From: Apostichopus japonicus
Lineage: Eukaryota > Echinodermata > Holothuroidea > Aspidochirotida > Stichopodidae
NCBI RefSeq assembly: GCF_037975245.1
Contig: NC_092572.1
Coordinates: 9,632,001 to 9,696,000, forward strand
DNA length: 64,000 bases
Direction of reading: 5' to 3'
In this document: piece after piece, positions 18,701-32,000 of the stretch
How the letters are laid out: each line of letters opens with the position of its first letter
How positions within the stretch are numbered: the first letter of the stretch is position 1
Program-made: the position numbers and the translations under genes
Notes under the pieces: model-generated
Seen by the model: only the letters and a program-made list of their open reading frames with translations
What the model was told of the DNA's origin: nothing
The model's database searches: none

Positions 18701-21700
18701 ATCGAGACTCTCTTTTGCATCCCTGGTTCGAACCCCGGGTGATGACGCCTTTTGCCGATCTTTTACAGCAAGTGCCTACACGGGGAGCTGTAAGTATTAG
18801 TTAATCCACCTAATATCTCAGTCCGTACAGTGGCGGGATGGCTCGGCGCACTGTACGAGCTCATGATCGAGACTCTCTTTTGCATCCCTGGTTCGAACCC
18901 CGGGTGATGACGCCTTTTGCCGATCTTTTACAGCAAGTGCCTACACGGGGAGCTGTAAGTATTAGTTAATCCACCTAATATCTCAGTCCATACAGTGGCG
19001 GGATGGCTCGGCGCACTGTACGAGCTCATGATCGAGACTCTCTTTTGCATCCCTGGTTCGAACCCCGGGTGATGACGCCTTTTGCCGATCTTTTACAGCA
19101 AGTGCCTACACGGGGAGCTGTAAGTATTAGTTAATCCACCTAATATCTCAGTCCATACAGTGGCGGGATGGCTCGGCGCACTGTACGAGCTCATGATCGA
19201 GACTCTCTTTTGCATCCCTGGTTCGAACCCCGGGTGATGACGCCTTTTGCCGATCTTTTACAGCAAGTGCCTACACGGGGAGCTGTAAGTATTAGTTAAT
19301 CCACCTAATATCTCAGTCCATACAGTGGCGGGATGGCTCGGCGCACTGTACGAGCTCATGATCGAGACTCTCTTTTGCATCCCTGGTTCGAACCCCGGGT
19401 GATGACGTCTTTTGCCGATCTTTTACAGCAAGTGCCTACACGGGGAGCTGTAAGTATTAGTTAATCCACCTAATATCTCAGTCCATACAGTGGCGGGATG
19501 GCTCGGCGCACTGTACGAGCTCATGATCGAGACTCTCTTTTGCATCCCTGGTTCGAACCCCGGGTGATGACGCCTTTTGCCGATCTTTTACAGCAAGTGC
19601 CTACACGGGGAGCTGTAAGTATTAGTTAATCCACCTAATATCTCAGTCCATACAGTGGCGGGATGGCTCGGCGCACTGTACGAGCTCATGATCGAGACTC
19701 TCTTTTGCATCCCTGGTTCGAACCCCGGGTGATGACGTCTTTTGCCGATGTTTTACAGCAAGTGCCTACACGGGGAGCTGCAAGTATTAGTTAATCCACC
19801 TAATATCTCAGTCCATACAGTGGCGGGATGGCTCGGCGCACTGTACGAGCTCATGATCGAGACTCTCTTTTGCATCCCTGGTTCGAACCCCGGGTGATGA
19901 CGTCTTTTGCCGATCTTTTACAGCAAGTGCCTACACGGGGAGCTGTAAGTATTAGTTAATCCACCTAATATCTCAGTCCATACAGTGGCGGGATGGCTCG
20001 GCGCACTGTACGAGCTCATGATCGAGACTCTCTTTTGCATCCCTGGTTCGAACCCCGGGTGATGACGTCTTTTGCCGATCTTTTACAGCAAGTGCCTACA
20101 CGGGGAGCTGTAAGTATTAGTTAATCCACCTAATATCTCAGTCCATACAGTGGCGGGATGGCTCGGCGCACTGTACGAGCTCATGATCGAGACTCTCTTT
20201 TGCATCCCCGGTTCGAACCCCGGGTGATGACGCCTTTTGCCGATCTTTTACAGCAAGTGCCTACACGGGGAGCTGTAAGTATTAGTTAATCCACCTAATA
20301 TCTCAGTCCATACAGTGGCGGGATGGCTCGGCGCACTGTACGAGCTCATGATCGAGACTCTCTTTTGCATCCCCGGTTCGAACCCCGGGTGATGACGCCT
20401 TTTGCCGATCTTTTACAGCAAGTGCCTACACGGGGAGCTGTAAGTATTAGTTAATCCACCTAATATCTCAGTCCATACAGTGGCGGGATGGCTCGGCGCA
20501 CTGTACGAGCTCATGATCGAGACTCTCTTTTGCATCCCCGGTTCGAACCCCGGGTGATGACGTCTTTTGCCGATCTTTTACAGCAAGTGCCTACACGGGG
20601 AGCTGTAAGTATTAGTTAATCCACCTAATATCTCAGTCCATACAGTGGCGGGATGGCTCGGCGCACTGTACGAGCTCATGATCGAGACTCTTTTTTGCAT
20701 CCCCGGTTCGAACCCCGGGTGATGACGCCTTTTGCCGATCTTTTACAGCAAGTGCCTACACGGGGAGCTGTAAGTATTAGTTAATCCACCTAATATCTCA
20801 GTCCATACAGTGGCGGGATGGCTCGGCGCACTGTACGAGCTCATGATCGAGACTCTCTTTTGCATCCCTGGTTCGAACCCCGGGTGATGACGCCTTTTGC
20901 CGATCTTTTACAGCAAGTGCCTACACGGGGAGCTGTAAGTATTAGTTAATCCACCTAATATCTCAGTCCGTACAGTGGCGGGATGGCTCGGCGCACTGTA
21001 CGAGCTCATGATCGAGACTCTCTTTTGCATCCCTGGTTCGAACCCCGGGTGATGACGCCTTTTGCCGATCTTTTACAGCAAGTGCCTACACGGGGAGCTG
21101 TAAGTATTAGTTAATCCACCTAATATCTCAGTCCATAGAGTGGCGGGATGGCTCGGCGCACTGTACGAGCTCATGATCGAGACTCTCTTTTGCATCCCTG
21201 GTTCGAACCCCGGGTGATGACGCCTTTTGCCGATCTTTTACAGCAAGTGCCTACACGGGGAGCTGTAAGTATTAGTTAATCCACCTAATATCTCAGTCCA
21301 TACAGTGGCGGGATGGCTCGGCGCACTGTACGAGCTCATGATCGAGACTCTCTTTTGCATCCCTGGTTCGAACCCCGGGTGATGACGTCTTTTGTCGATC
21401 TTTTACAGCAAGTGCCTACACGGGGAGCTGTAAGTATTAGTTAATCCACCTAATATCTCAGTCCATACAGTGGCGGGATGGCTCGGCGCACTGTACGAGC
21501 TCATGATCGAGACTCTCTTTTGCATCCCTGGTTCGAACCCCGGGTGATGACGCCTTTTGCCGATCTTTTACAGCAAGTGCCTACACGGGGAGCTGTAAGT
21601 ATTAGTTAATCCACCTAATATCTCAGTCCATACAGTGGCGGGATGGCTCGGCGCACTGTACGAGCTCATGATCGAGACTCTCTTTTGCATCCCTGGTTCG

Positions 21701-24700
21701 AACCCCGGGTGATGACGTCTTTTGCCGATCTTTTACAGCAAGTGCCTACACGGGGAGCTGTAAGTATTAGTTAATCCACCTAATATCTCAGTCCATACAG
21801 TGGCGGGATGGCTCGGCGCACTGTACGAGCTCATGATCGAGACTCTCTTTTGCATCCCTGGTTCGAACCCCGGGTGATGACGCCTTTTGCCGATCTTTTA
21901 CAGCAAGTGCCTACACGGGGAGCTGTAAGTATTAGTTAATCCACCTAATATCTCAGTCCATACAGTGGCGGGATGGCTCGGCGCACTGTACGAGCTCATG
22001 ATCGAGACTCTCTTTTGCATCCCTGGTTCGAACCCCGGGTGATGACGTCTTTTGCCGATCTTTTACAGCAAGTGCCTACACGGGGAGCTGTAAGTATTAG
22101 TTAATCCACCTAATATCTCAGTCCATACAGTGGCGGGATGGCTCGGCGCACTGTACGAGCTCATGATCGAGACTCTCTTTTGCATCCCTGGTTCGAACCC
22201 CGGGTGATGACGCCTTTTGCCGATCTTTTACAGCAAGTGCCTACACGGGGAGCTGTAAGTATTAGTTAATCCACCTAATATCTCAGTCCATACAGTGGCG
22301 GGATGGCTCGGCGCACTGTACGAGCTCATGATCGAGACTCTCTTTTGCATCCCTGGTTCGAACCCCGGGTGATGACGTCTTTTGCCGATCTTTTACAGCA
22401 AGTGCCTACACGGGGAGCTGTAAGTATTAGTTAATCCACCTAATATCTCAGTCCATACAGTGGCGGGATGGCTCGGCGCACTGTACGAGCTCATGATCGA
22501 GACTCTCTTTTGCATCCCTGGTTCGAACCCCGGGTGATGACGTCTTTTGCCGATCTTTTACAGCAAGTGCCTACACGGGGAGCTGTAAGTATTAGTTAAT
22601 CCACCTAATATCTCAGTCCATACAGTGGCGGGATGGCTCGGCGCACTGTACGAGCTCATGATCGAGACTCTCTTTTGCATCCCTGGTTCGAACCCCGGGT
22701 GATGACGCCTTTTGCCGATCTTTTACAGCAAGTGCCTACACGGGGAGCTGTAAGTATTAGTTAATCCACCTAATATCTCAGTCCATACAGTGGCGGGATG
22801 GCTCGGCGCACTGTACGAGCTCATGATCGAGACTCTCTTTTGCATCCCTGGTTCGAACCCCGGGTGATGACGTCTTTTGCCGATCTTTTACAGCAAGTGC
22901 CTACACGGGGAGCTGTAAGTATTAGTTAATCCACCTAATATCTCAGTCCATACAGTGGCGGGATGGCTCGGCGCACTGTACGAGCTCATGATCGAGACTC
23001 TCTTTTGCATCCCTGGTTCGAACCCCGGGTGATGACGCCTTTTGCCGATCTTTTACAGCAAGTGCCTACACGGGGAGCTGTAAGTATTAGTTAATCCACC
23101 TAATATCTCAGTCCATACAGTGGCGGGATGGCTCGGCGCACTGTACGAGCTCATGATCGAGACTCTCTTTTGCATCCCTGGTTCGAACCCCGGGTGATGA
23201 CGCCTTTTGCCGATCTTTTACAGCAAGTGCCTACACGGGGAGCTGTAAGTATTAGTTAATCCACCTAATATCTCAGTCCATACAGTGGCGGGATGGCTCG
23301 GCGCACTGTACGAGCTCATGATCGAGACTCTCTTTTGCATCCCTGGTTCGAACCCCGGGTGATGACGCCTTTTGCCGATCTTTTACAGCAAGTGCCTACA
23401 CGGGGAGCTGTAAGTATTAGTTAATCCACCTAATATCTCAGTCCATACAGTGGCGGGATGGCTCGGCGCACTGTACGAGCTCATGATCGAGACTCTCTTT
23501 TGCATCCCTGGTTCGAACCCCGGGTGATGACGTCTTTTGCCGATCTTTTACAGCAAGTGCCTACACGGGGAGCTGTAAGTATTAGTTAATCCACCTAATA
23601 TCTCAGTCCATACAGTGGCGGGATGGCTCGGCGCACTGTACGAGCTCATGATCGAGACTCTCTTTTGCATCCCTGGTTCGAACCCCGGGTGATGACGCCT
23701 TTTGCCGATCTTTTACAGCAAGTGCCTACACGGGGAGCTGTAAGTATTAGTTAATCCACCTAATATCTCAGTCCATACAGTGGCGGGATGGCTCGGCGCA
23801 CTGTACGAGCTCATGATCGAGACTCTCTTTTGCATCCCTGGTTCGAACCCCGGGTGATGACGCCTTTTGCCGATCTTTTACAGCAAGTGCCTACACGGGG
23901 AGCTGTAAGTATTAGTTAATCCACCTAATATCTCAGTCCATACAGTGGCGGGATGGCTCGGCGCACTTACGAGCTCATGATCGAGACTCTCTTTTGCATC
24001 CCTGGTTCGAACCCCGGGTGATGACGCCTTTTGCCGATCTTTTACAGCAAGTGCCTACACGGGGAGCTGTAAGTATTAGTTAATCCACCTAATATCTCAG
24101 TCCATACAGTGGCGGGATGGCTCGGCGCACTGTACGAGCTCATGATCGAGACTCTCTTTTGCATCCCTGGTTCGAACCCCGGGTGATGACGTCTTTTGCC
24201 GATCTTTTACAGCAAGTGCCTACACGGGGAGCTGTAAGTATTAGTTAATCCACCTAATATCTCAGTCCATACAGTGGCGGGATGGCTCGGCGCACTGTAC
24301 GAGCTCATGATCGAGACTCTCTTTTGCATCCCTGGTTCGAACCCCGGGTGATGACGCCTTTTGCCGATCTTTTACAGCAAGTGCCTACACGGGGAGCTGT
24401 AAGTATTAGTTAATCCACCTAATATCTCAGTCCATACCGTGGCGGGATGGCTCGGCGCACTGTACGAGCTCATGATCGAGACTCTCTTTTGCATCCCTGG
24501 TTCGAACCCCGGGTGATGACGCCTTTTGCCGATCTTTTACAGCAAGTGCCTACACGGGGAGCTGTAAGTATTAGTTAATCCACCTAATATCTCAGTCCAT
24601 ACAGTGGCGGGATGGCTCGGCGCACTGTACGAGCTCATGATCGAGACTCTCTTTTGCATCCCTGGTTCGAACCCCGGGTGATGACGCCTTTTGCCGATCT

Positions 24701-24726
24701 TTTACAGCAAGTGCCTACACGGGGAG
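18701..24726 (+). repeat. Satellite zone 2: T/C-polymorphic 165-bp units
   Basis: Units carry GCTGTAAG and, from about 18990, ATACAG before the A box. The base after GACG is T in some units and C in others with no simple alternation. Local variants include four successive units with CCCCGG instead of CCCTGG before the B box (20209, 20374, 20539, 20704) and a 1-bp deletion near 23968. Confidence 0.85.
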
Positions 24727-26083
24727 CTGCAAGTATTAGTTAATCCACCTAATATCTCAGTCCGTACAGTGGCGGGATGGCTCGGCGCACTGTACGAGCT
24801 CATGATCGAGACTCTCTTTTGCATCCCTGGTTCGAACCCCGGGTGATGACGTCTTTTGCCGATCTTTTACAGCAAGTGCCTACACGGGGAGCTGCAAGTA
24901 TTAGTTAATCCACCTAATATCTCAGTCCGTACAGTGGCGGGATGGCTCGGCGCACTGTACGAGCTCATGATCGAGACTCTCTTTTGCATCCCTGGTTCGA
25001 ACCCCGGGTGATGACGTCTTTTGCCGATCTTTTACAGCAAGTGCCTACACGGGGAGCTGCAAGTATTAGTTAATCCACCTAAAATCTCAGTCCGTACAGT
25101 GGCGGGATGGCTCGGCGCACTGTACGAGCTCATGATCGAGACTCTCTTTTGCATCCCTGGTTCGAACCCCGGGTGATGACGTCTTTTGCCGATCTTTTAC
25201 AGCAAGTGCCTACACGGGGAGCTGCAAGTATTAGTTAATCCACCTAATATCTCAGTCCGTACAGTGGCGGGATGGCTCGGCGCACTGTACGAGCTCATGA
25301 TCGAGACTCTCTTTTGCATCCCTGGTTCGAACCCCGGGTGATGACGTCTTTTGCCGATCTTTTACAGCAAGTGCCTACACGGGGAGCTGCAAGTATTAGT
25401 TAATCCACCTAATATCTCAGTCCGTACAGTGGCGGGATGGCTCGGCGCACTGTACGAGCTCATGATCGAGACTCTCTTTTGCATCCCTGGTTCGAACCCC
25501 GGGTGATGACGTCTTTTGCCGATCTTTTACAGCAAGTGCCTACACGGGGAGCTGCAAGTATTAGTTAATCCACCTAATATCTCAGTCCGTACAGTGGCGG
25601 GATGGCTCGGCGCACTGTACGAGCTCATGATCGAGACTCTCTTTTGCATCCCTGGTTCGAACCCCGGGTGATGACGTCTTTTGCCGATCTTTTACAGCAA
25701 GTGCCTACACGGGGAGCTGCAAGTATTAGTTAATCCACCTAATATCTCAGTCCGTACAGTGGCGGGATGGCTCGGCGCACTGTACGAGCTCATGATCGAG
25801 ACTCTCTTTTGCATCCCTGGTTCGAACCCCGGGTGATGACGTCTTTTGCCGATCTTTTACAGCAAGTGCCTACACGGGGAGCTGCAAGTATTAGTTAATC
25901 CACCTAATATCTCAGTCCGTACAGTGGCGGGATGGCTCGGCGCACTGTACGAGCTCATGATCGAGACTCTCTTTTGCATCCCTGGTTCGATCCCCGGGTG
26001 ATGACGTCTTTTGCCGATCTTTTACAGCAAGTGCCTACACGGGGAGCTGTAATTATTAGTTAATCCACCTAATATCTCAGTCC
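24727..26083 (+). repeat. Satellite zone 3: block of zone-1-type units inside zone 2
   Basis: For about eight units the sequence reverts to GCTGCAAG, GTACAG and T in GACGTCT, including the rare CCTAAAATCTC variant at 25081, otherwise seen only at 17648. The sequence then switches back to zone-2 type at 26041-26260. This reads as a block copied or moved from around 17.3-18.7 kb. Confidence 0.8.
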
Positions 26084-29000
26084 GTACAGTGGCGGGATGG
26101 CTCGGCGCACTGTACGAGCTCATGATCGAGACTCTCTTTTGCATCCCTGGTTCGAACCCCGGGTGATGACGCCTTTTGCCGATCTTTTACAGCAAGTGCC
26201 TACACGGGGAGCTGTAAGTATTAGTTAATCCACCTAATATCTCAGTCCATACAGTGGCGGGATGGCTCGGCGCACTGTACGAGCTCATGATCGAGACTCT
26301 CTTTTGCATCCCTGGTTCGAACCCCGGGTGATGACGTCTTTTGCCGATCTTTTACAGCAAGTGCCTACACGGGGAGCTGTAAGTATTAGTTAATCCACCT
26401 AATATCTCAGTCCATACAGTGGCGGGATGGCTCGGCGCACTGTACGAGCTCATGATCGAGACTCTCTTTTGCATCCCTGGTTCGAACCCCGGGTGATGAC
26501 GTCTTTTGCCGATCTTTTACAGCAAGTGCCTACACGGGGAGCTGTAAGTATTAGTTAATCCACCTAATATCTCAGTCCATACAGTGGCGGGATGGCTCGG
26601 CGCACTGTACGAGCTCATGATCGAGACTCTCTTTTGCATCCCTGGTTCGAACCCCGGGTGATGACGTCTTTTGCCGATCTTTTACAGCAAGTGCCTACAC
26701 GGGGAGCTGTAAGTATTAGTTAATCCACCTAATATCTCAGTCCATACAGTGGCGGGATGGCTCGGCGCACTGTACGAGCTCATGATCGAGACTCTCTTTT
26801 GCATCCCTGGTTCGAACCCCGGGTGATGACGCCTTTTGCCGATCTTTTACAGCAAGTGCCTACACGGGGAGCTGTAAGTATTAGTTAATCCACCTAATAT
26901 CTCAGTCCATACAGTGGCGGGATGGCTCGGCGCACTGTACGAGCTCATGATCGAGACTCTCTTTTGCATCCCTGGTTCGAACCCCGGGTGATGACGCCTT
27001 TTGCCGATCTTTTACAGCAAGTGCCTACACGGGGAGCTGTAAGTATTAGTTAATCCACCTAATATCTCAGTCCATACAGTGGCGGGATGGCTCGGCGCAC
27101 TGTACGAGCTCATGATCGAGACTCTCTTTTGCATCCCTGGTTCGAACCCCGGGTGATGACGTCTTTTGCCGATCTTTTACAGCAAGTGCCTACACGGGGA
27201 GCTGTAAGTATTAGTTAATCCACCTAATATCTCAGTCCATACAGTGGCGGGATGGCTCGGCGCACTGTACGAGCTCATGATCGAGACTCTCTTTTGCATC
27301 CCTGGTTCGAACCCCGGGTGATGACGCCTTTTGCCGATCTTTTACAGCAAGTGCCTACACGGGGAGCTGTAAGTATTAGTTAATCCACCTAATATCTCAG
27401 TCCATACAGTGGCGGGATGGCTCGGCGCACTGTACGAGCTCATGATCGAGACTCTCTTTTGCATCCCTGGTTCGAACCCCGGGTGATGACGCCTTTTGCC
27501 GATCTTTTACAGCAAGTGCCTACACGGGGAGCTGTAAGTATTAGTTAATCCACCTAATATCTCAGTCCATACAGTGGCGGGATGGCTCGGCGCACTGTAC
27601 GAGCTCATGATCGAGACTCTCTTTTGCATCCCTGGTTCGAACCCCGGGTGATGACGTCTTTTGCCGATCTTTTACAGCAAGTGCCTACACGGGGAGCTGT
27701 AAGTATTAGTTAATCCACCTAATATCTCAGTCCATACAGTGGCGGGATGGCTCGGCGCACTGTACGAGCTCATGATCGAGACTCTCTTTTGCATCCCTGG
27801 TTCGAACCCCGGGTGATGACGTCTTTTGCCGATCTTTTACAGCAAGTGCCTACACGGGGAGCTGTAAGTATTAGTTAATCCACCTAATATCTCAGTCCAT
27901 ACAGTGGCGGGATGGCTCGGCGCACTGTACGAGCTCATGATCGAGACTCTCTTTTGCATCCCTGGTTCGAACCCCGGGTGATGACGCCTTTTGCCGATCT
28001 TTTACAGCAAGTGCCTACACGGGGAGCTGTAAGTATTAGTTAATCCACCTAATATCTCAGTCCATACAGTGGCGGGATGGCTCGGCGCACTGTACGAGCT
28101 CATGATCGAGACTCTCTTTTGCATCCCTGGTTCGAACCCCGGGTGATGACGTCTTTTGCCGATCTTTTACAGCAAGTGCCTACACGGGGAGCTGTAAGTA
28201 TTAGTTAATCCACCTAATATCTCAGTCCATACAGTGGCGGGATGGCTCGGCGCACTGTACGAGCTCATGATCGAGACTCTCTTTTGCATCCCTGGTTCGA
28301 ACCCCGGGTGATGACGCCTTTTGCCGATCTTTTACAGCAAGTGCCTACACGGGGAGCTGTAAGTATTAGTTAATCCACCTAATATCTCAGTCCATACAGT
28401 GGCGGGATGGCTCGGCGCACTGTACGAGCTCATGATCGAGACTCTCTTTTGCATCCCTGGTTCGAACCCCGGGTGATGACGCCTTTTGCCGATCTTTTAC
28501 AGCAAGTGCCTACACGGGGAGCTGTAAGTATTAGTTAATCCACCTAATATCTCAGTCCATACAGTGGCGGGATTGCTCGGCGCACTGTACGAGCTCATGA
28601 TCGAGACTCTCTTTTGCATCCCTGGTTCGAACCCCGGGTGATGACGTCTTTTGCCGATCTTTTACAGCAAGTGCCTACACGGGGAGCTGTAAGTATTAGT
28701 TAATCCACCTAATATCTCAGTCCATACAGTGGCGGGATGGCTCGGCGCACTGTACGAGCTCATGATCGAGACTCTCTTTTGCATCCCTGGTTCGAACCCC
28801 GGGTGATGACGCCTTTTGCCGATCTTTTACAGCAAGTGCCTACACGGGGAGCTGTAAGTATTAGTTAATCCACCTAATATCTCAGTCCATACAGTGGCGG
28901 ATTGGCTCGGCGCACTGTACGAGCTCATGATCGAGACTCTCTTTTGCATCCCTGGTTCGAACCCCGGGTGATGACGTCTTTTGCCGATCTTTTACAGCAA

Positions 29001-32000
29001 GTGCCTACACGGGGAGCTGTAAGTATTAGTTAATCCACCTAATATCTCAGTCCATACAGTGGCGGGATGGCTCGGCGCACTGTACGAGCTCATGATCGAG
29101 ACTCTCTTTTGCATCCCTGGTTCGAACCCCGGGTGATGACGCCTTTTGCCGATCTTTTACAGCAAGTGCCTACACGGGGAGCTGTAAGTATTAGTTAATC
29201 CACCTAATATCTCAGTCCATACAGTGGCGGGATGGCTCGGCGCACTGTACGAGCTCATGATCGAGACTCTCTTTTGCATCCCTGGTTCGAACCCCGGGTG
29301 ATGACGTCTTTTGCCGATCTTTTACAGCAAGTGCCTACACGGGGAGCTGTAAGTATTAGTTAATCCACCTAATATCTCAGTCCATACAGTGGCGGGATGG
29401 CTCGGCGCACTGTACGAGCTCATGATCGAGACTCTCTTTTGCATCCCTGGTTCGAACCCCGGGTGATGACGTCTTTTGCCGATCTTTTACAGCAAGTGCC
29501 TACACGGGGAGCTGTAAGTATTAGTTAATCCACCTAATATCTCAGTCCATACAGTGGCGGGATGGCTCGGCGCACTGTACGAGCTCATGATCGAGACTCT
29601 CTTTTGCATCCCTGGTTCGAACCCCGGGTGATGACGTCTTTTGCCGATCTTTTACAGCAAGTGCCTACACGGGGAGCTGTAAGTATTAGTTAATCCACCT
29701 AATATCTCAGTCCATACAGTGGCGGGATGGCTCGGCGCACTGTACGAGCTCATGATCGAGACTCTCTTTTGCATCCCTGGTTCGAACCCCGGGTGATGAC
29801 GCCTTTTGCCGATCTTTTACAGCAAGTGCCTACACGGGGAGCTGTAAGTATTAGTTAATCCACCTAATATCTCAGTCCATACAGTGGCGGGATGGCTCGG
29901 CGCACTGTACGAGCTCATGATCGAGACTCTCTTTTGCATCCCTGGTTCGAACCCCGGGTGATGACGTCTTTTGCCGATCTTTTACAGCAAGTGCCTACAC
30001 GGGGAGCTGTAAGTATTAGTTAATCCACCTAATATCTCAGTCCATACAGTGGCGGGATGGCTCGGCGCACTGTACGAGCTCATGATCGAGACTCTCTTTT
30101 GCATCCCTGGTTCGAACCCCGGGTGATGACGTCTTTTGCCGATCTTTTACAGCAAGTGCCTACACGGGGAGCTGTAAGTATTAGTTAATCCACCTAATAT
30201 CTCAGTCCATACAGTGGCGGGATGGCTCGGCGCACTGTACGAGCTCATGATCGAGACTCTCTTTTGCATCCCTGGTTCGAACCCCGGGTGATGACGCCTT
30301 TTGCCGATCTTTTACAGCAAGTGCCTACACGGGGAGCTGTAAGTATTAGTTAATCCATCTAATATCTCAGTCCATACAGTGGCGGGATGGCTCGGCGCAC
30401 TGTACGAGCTCATGATCGAGACTCTCTTTTGCATCCCTGGTTCGAACCCCGGGTGATGACGTCTTTTGCCGATCTTTTACAGCAAGTGCCTACACGGGGA
30501 GCTGTAAGTATTAGTTAATCCACCTAATATCTCAGTCCATACAGTGGCGGGATGGCTCGGCGCACTGTACGAGCTCATGATCGAGACTCTCTTTTGCATC
30601 CCTGGTTCGAACCCCGGGTGATGACGTCTTTTGCCGATCTTTTACAGCAAGTGCCTACACGGGGAGCTGTAAGTATTAGTTAATCCACCTAATATCTCAG
30701 TCCATACAGTGGCGGGATGGCTCGGCGCACTGTACGAGCTCATGATCGAGACTCTCTTTTGCATCCCTGGTTCGAACCCCGGGTGATGACGCCTTTTGCC
30801 GATCTTTTACAGCAAGTGCCTACACGGGGAGCTGTAAGTATTAGTTAATCCACCTAATATCTCAGTCCATACAGTGGCGGGATGGCTCGGCGCACTGTAC
30901 GAGCTCATGATCGAGACTCTCTTTTGCATCCCTGGTTCGAACCCCGGGTGATGACGTCTTTTGCCGATCTTTTACAGCAAGTGCCTACACGGGGAGCTGT
31001 AAGTATTAGTTAATCCACCTAATATCTCAGTCCATACAGTGGCGGGATGGCTCGGCGCACTGTACGAGCTCATGATCGAGACTCTCTTTTGCATCCCTGG
31101 TTCGAACCCCGGGTGATGACGCCTTTTGCCGATCTTTTACAGCAAGTGCCTACACGGGGAGCTGTAAGTATTAGTTAATCCACCTAATATCTCAGTCCAT
31201 ACAGTGGCGGGATGGCTCGGCGCACTGTACGAGCTCATGATCGAGACTCTCTTTTGCATCCCTGGTTCGAACCCCGGGTGATGACGCCTTTTGCCGATCT
31301 TTTACAGCAAGTGCCTACACGGGGAGCTGTAAGTATTAGTTAATCCACCTAATATCTCAGTCCATACAGTGGCGGGATGGCTCGGCGCACTGTACGAGCT
31401 CATGATCGAGACTCTCTTTTGCATCCCTGGTTCGAACCCCGGGTGATGACGCCTTTTGCCGATCTTTTACAGCAAGTGCCTACACGGGGAGCTGTAAGTA
31501 TTAGTTAATCCACCTAATATCTCAGTCCATACAGTGGCGGGATGGCTCGGCGCACTGTACGAGCTCATGATCGAGACTCTCTTTTGCATCCCTGGTTCGA
31601 ACCCCGGGTGATGACGCCTTTTGCCGATCTTTTACAGCAAGTGCCTACACGGGGAGCTGTAAGTATTAGTTAATCCACCTAATATCTCAGTCCATACAGT
31701 GGCGGGATGGCTCGGCGCACTGTACGAGCTCATGATCGAGACTCTCTTTTGCATCCCTGGTTCGAACCCCGGGTGATGACGTCTTTTGCCGATCTTTTAC
31801 AGCAAGTGCCTACACGGGGAGCTGTAAGTATTAGTTAATCCACCTAATATCTCAGTCCATACAGTGGCGGGATGGCTCGGCGCACTGTACGAGCTCATGA
31901 TCGAGACTCTCTTTTGCATCCCTGGTTCGAACCCCGGGTGATGACGCCTTTTGCCGATCTTTTACAGCAAGTGCCTACACGAGGAGCTGTAAGTATTAGT

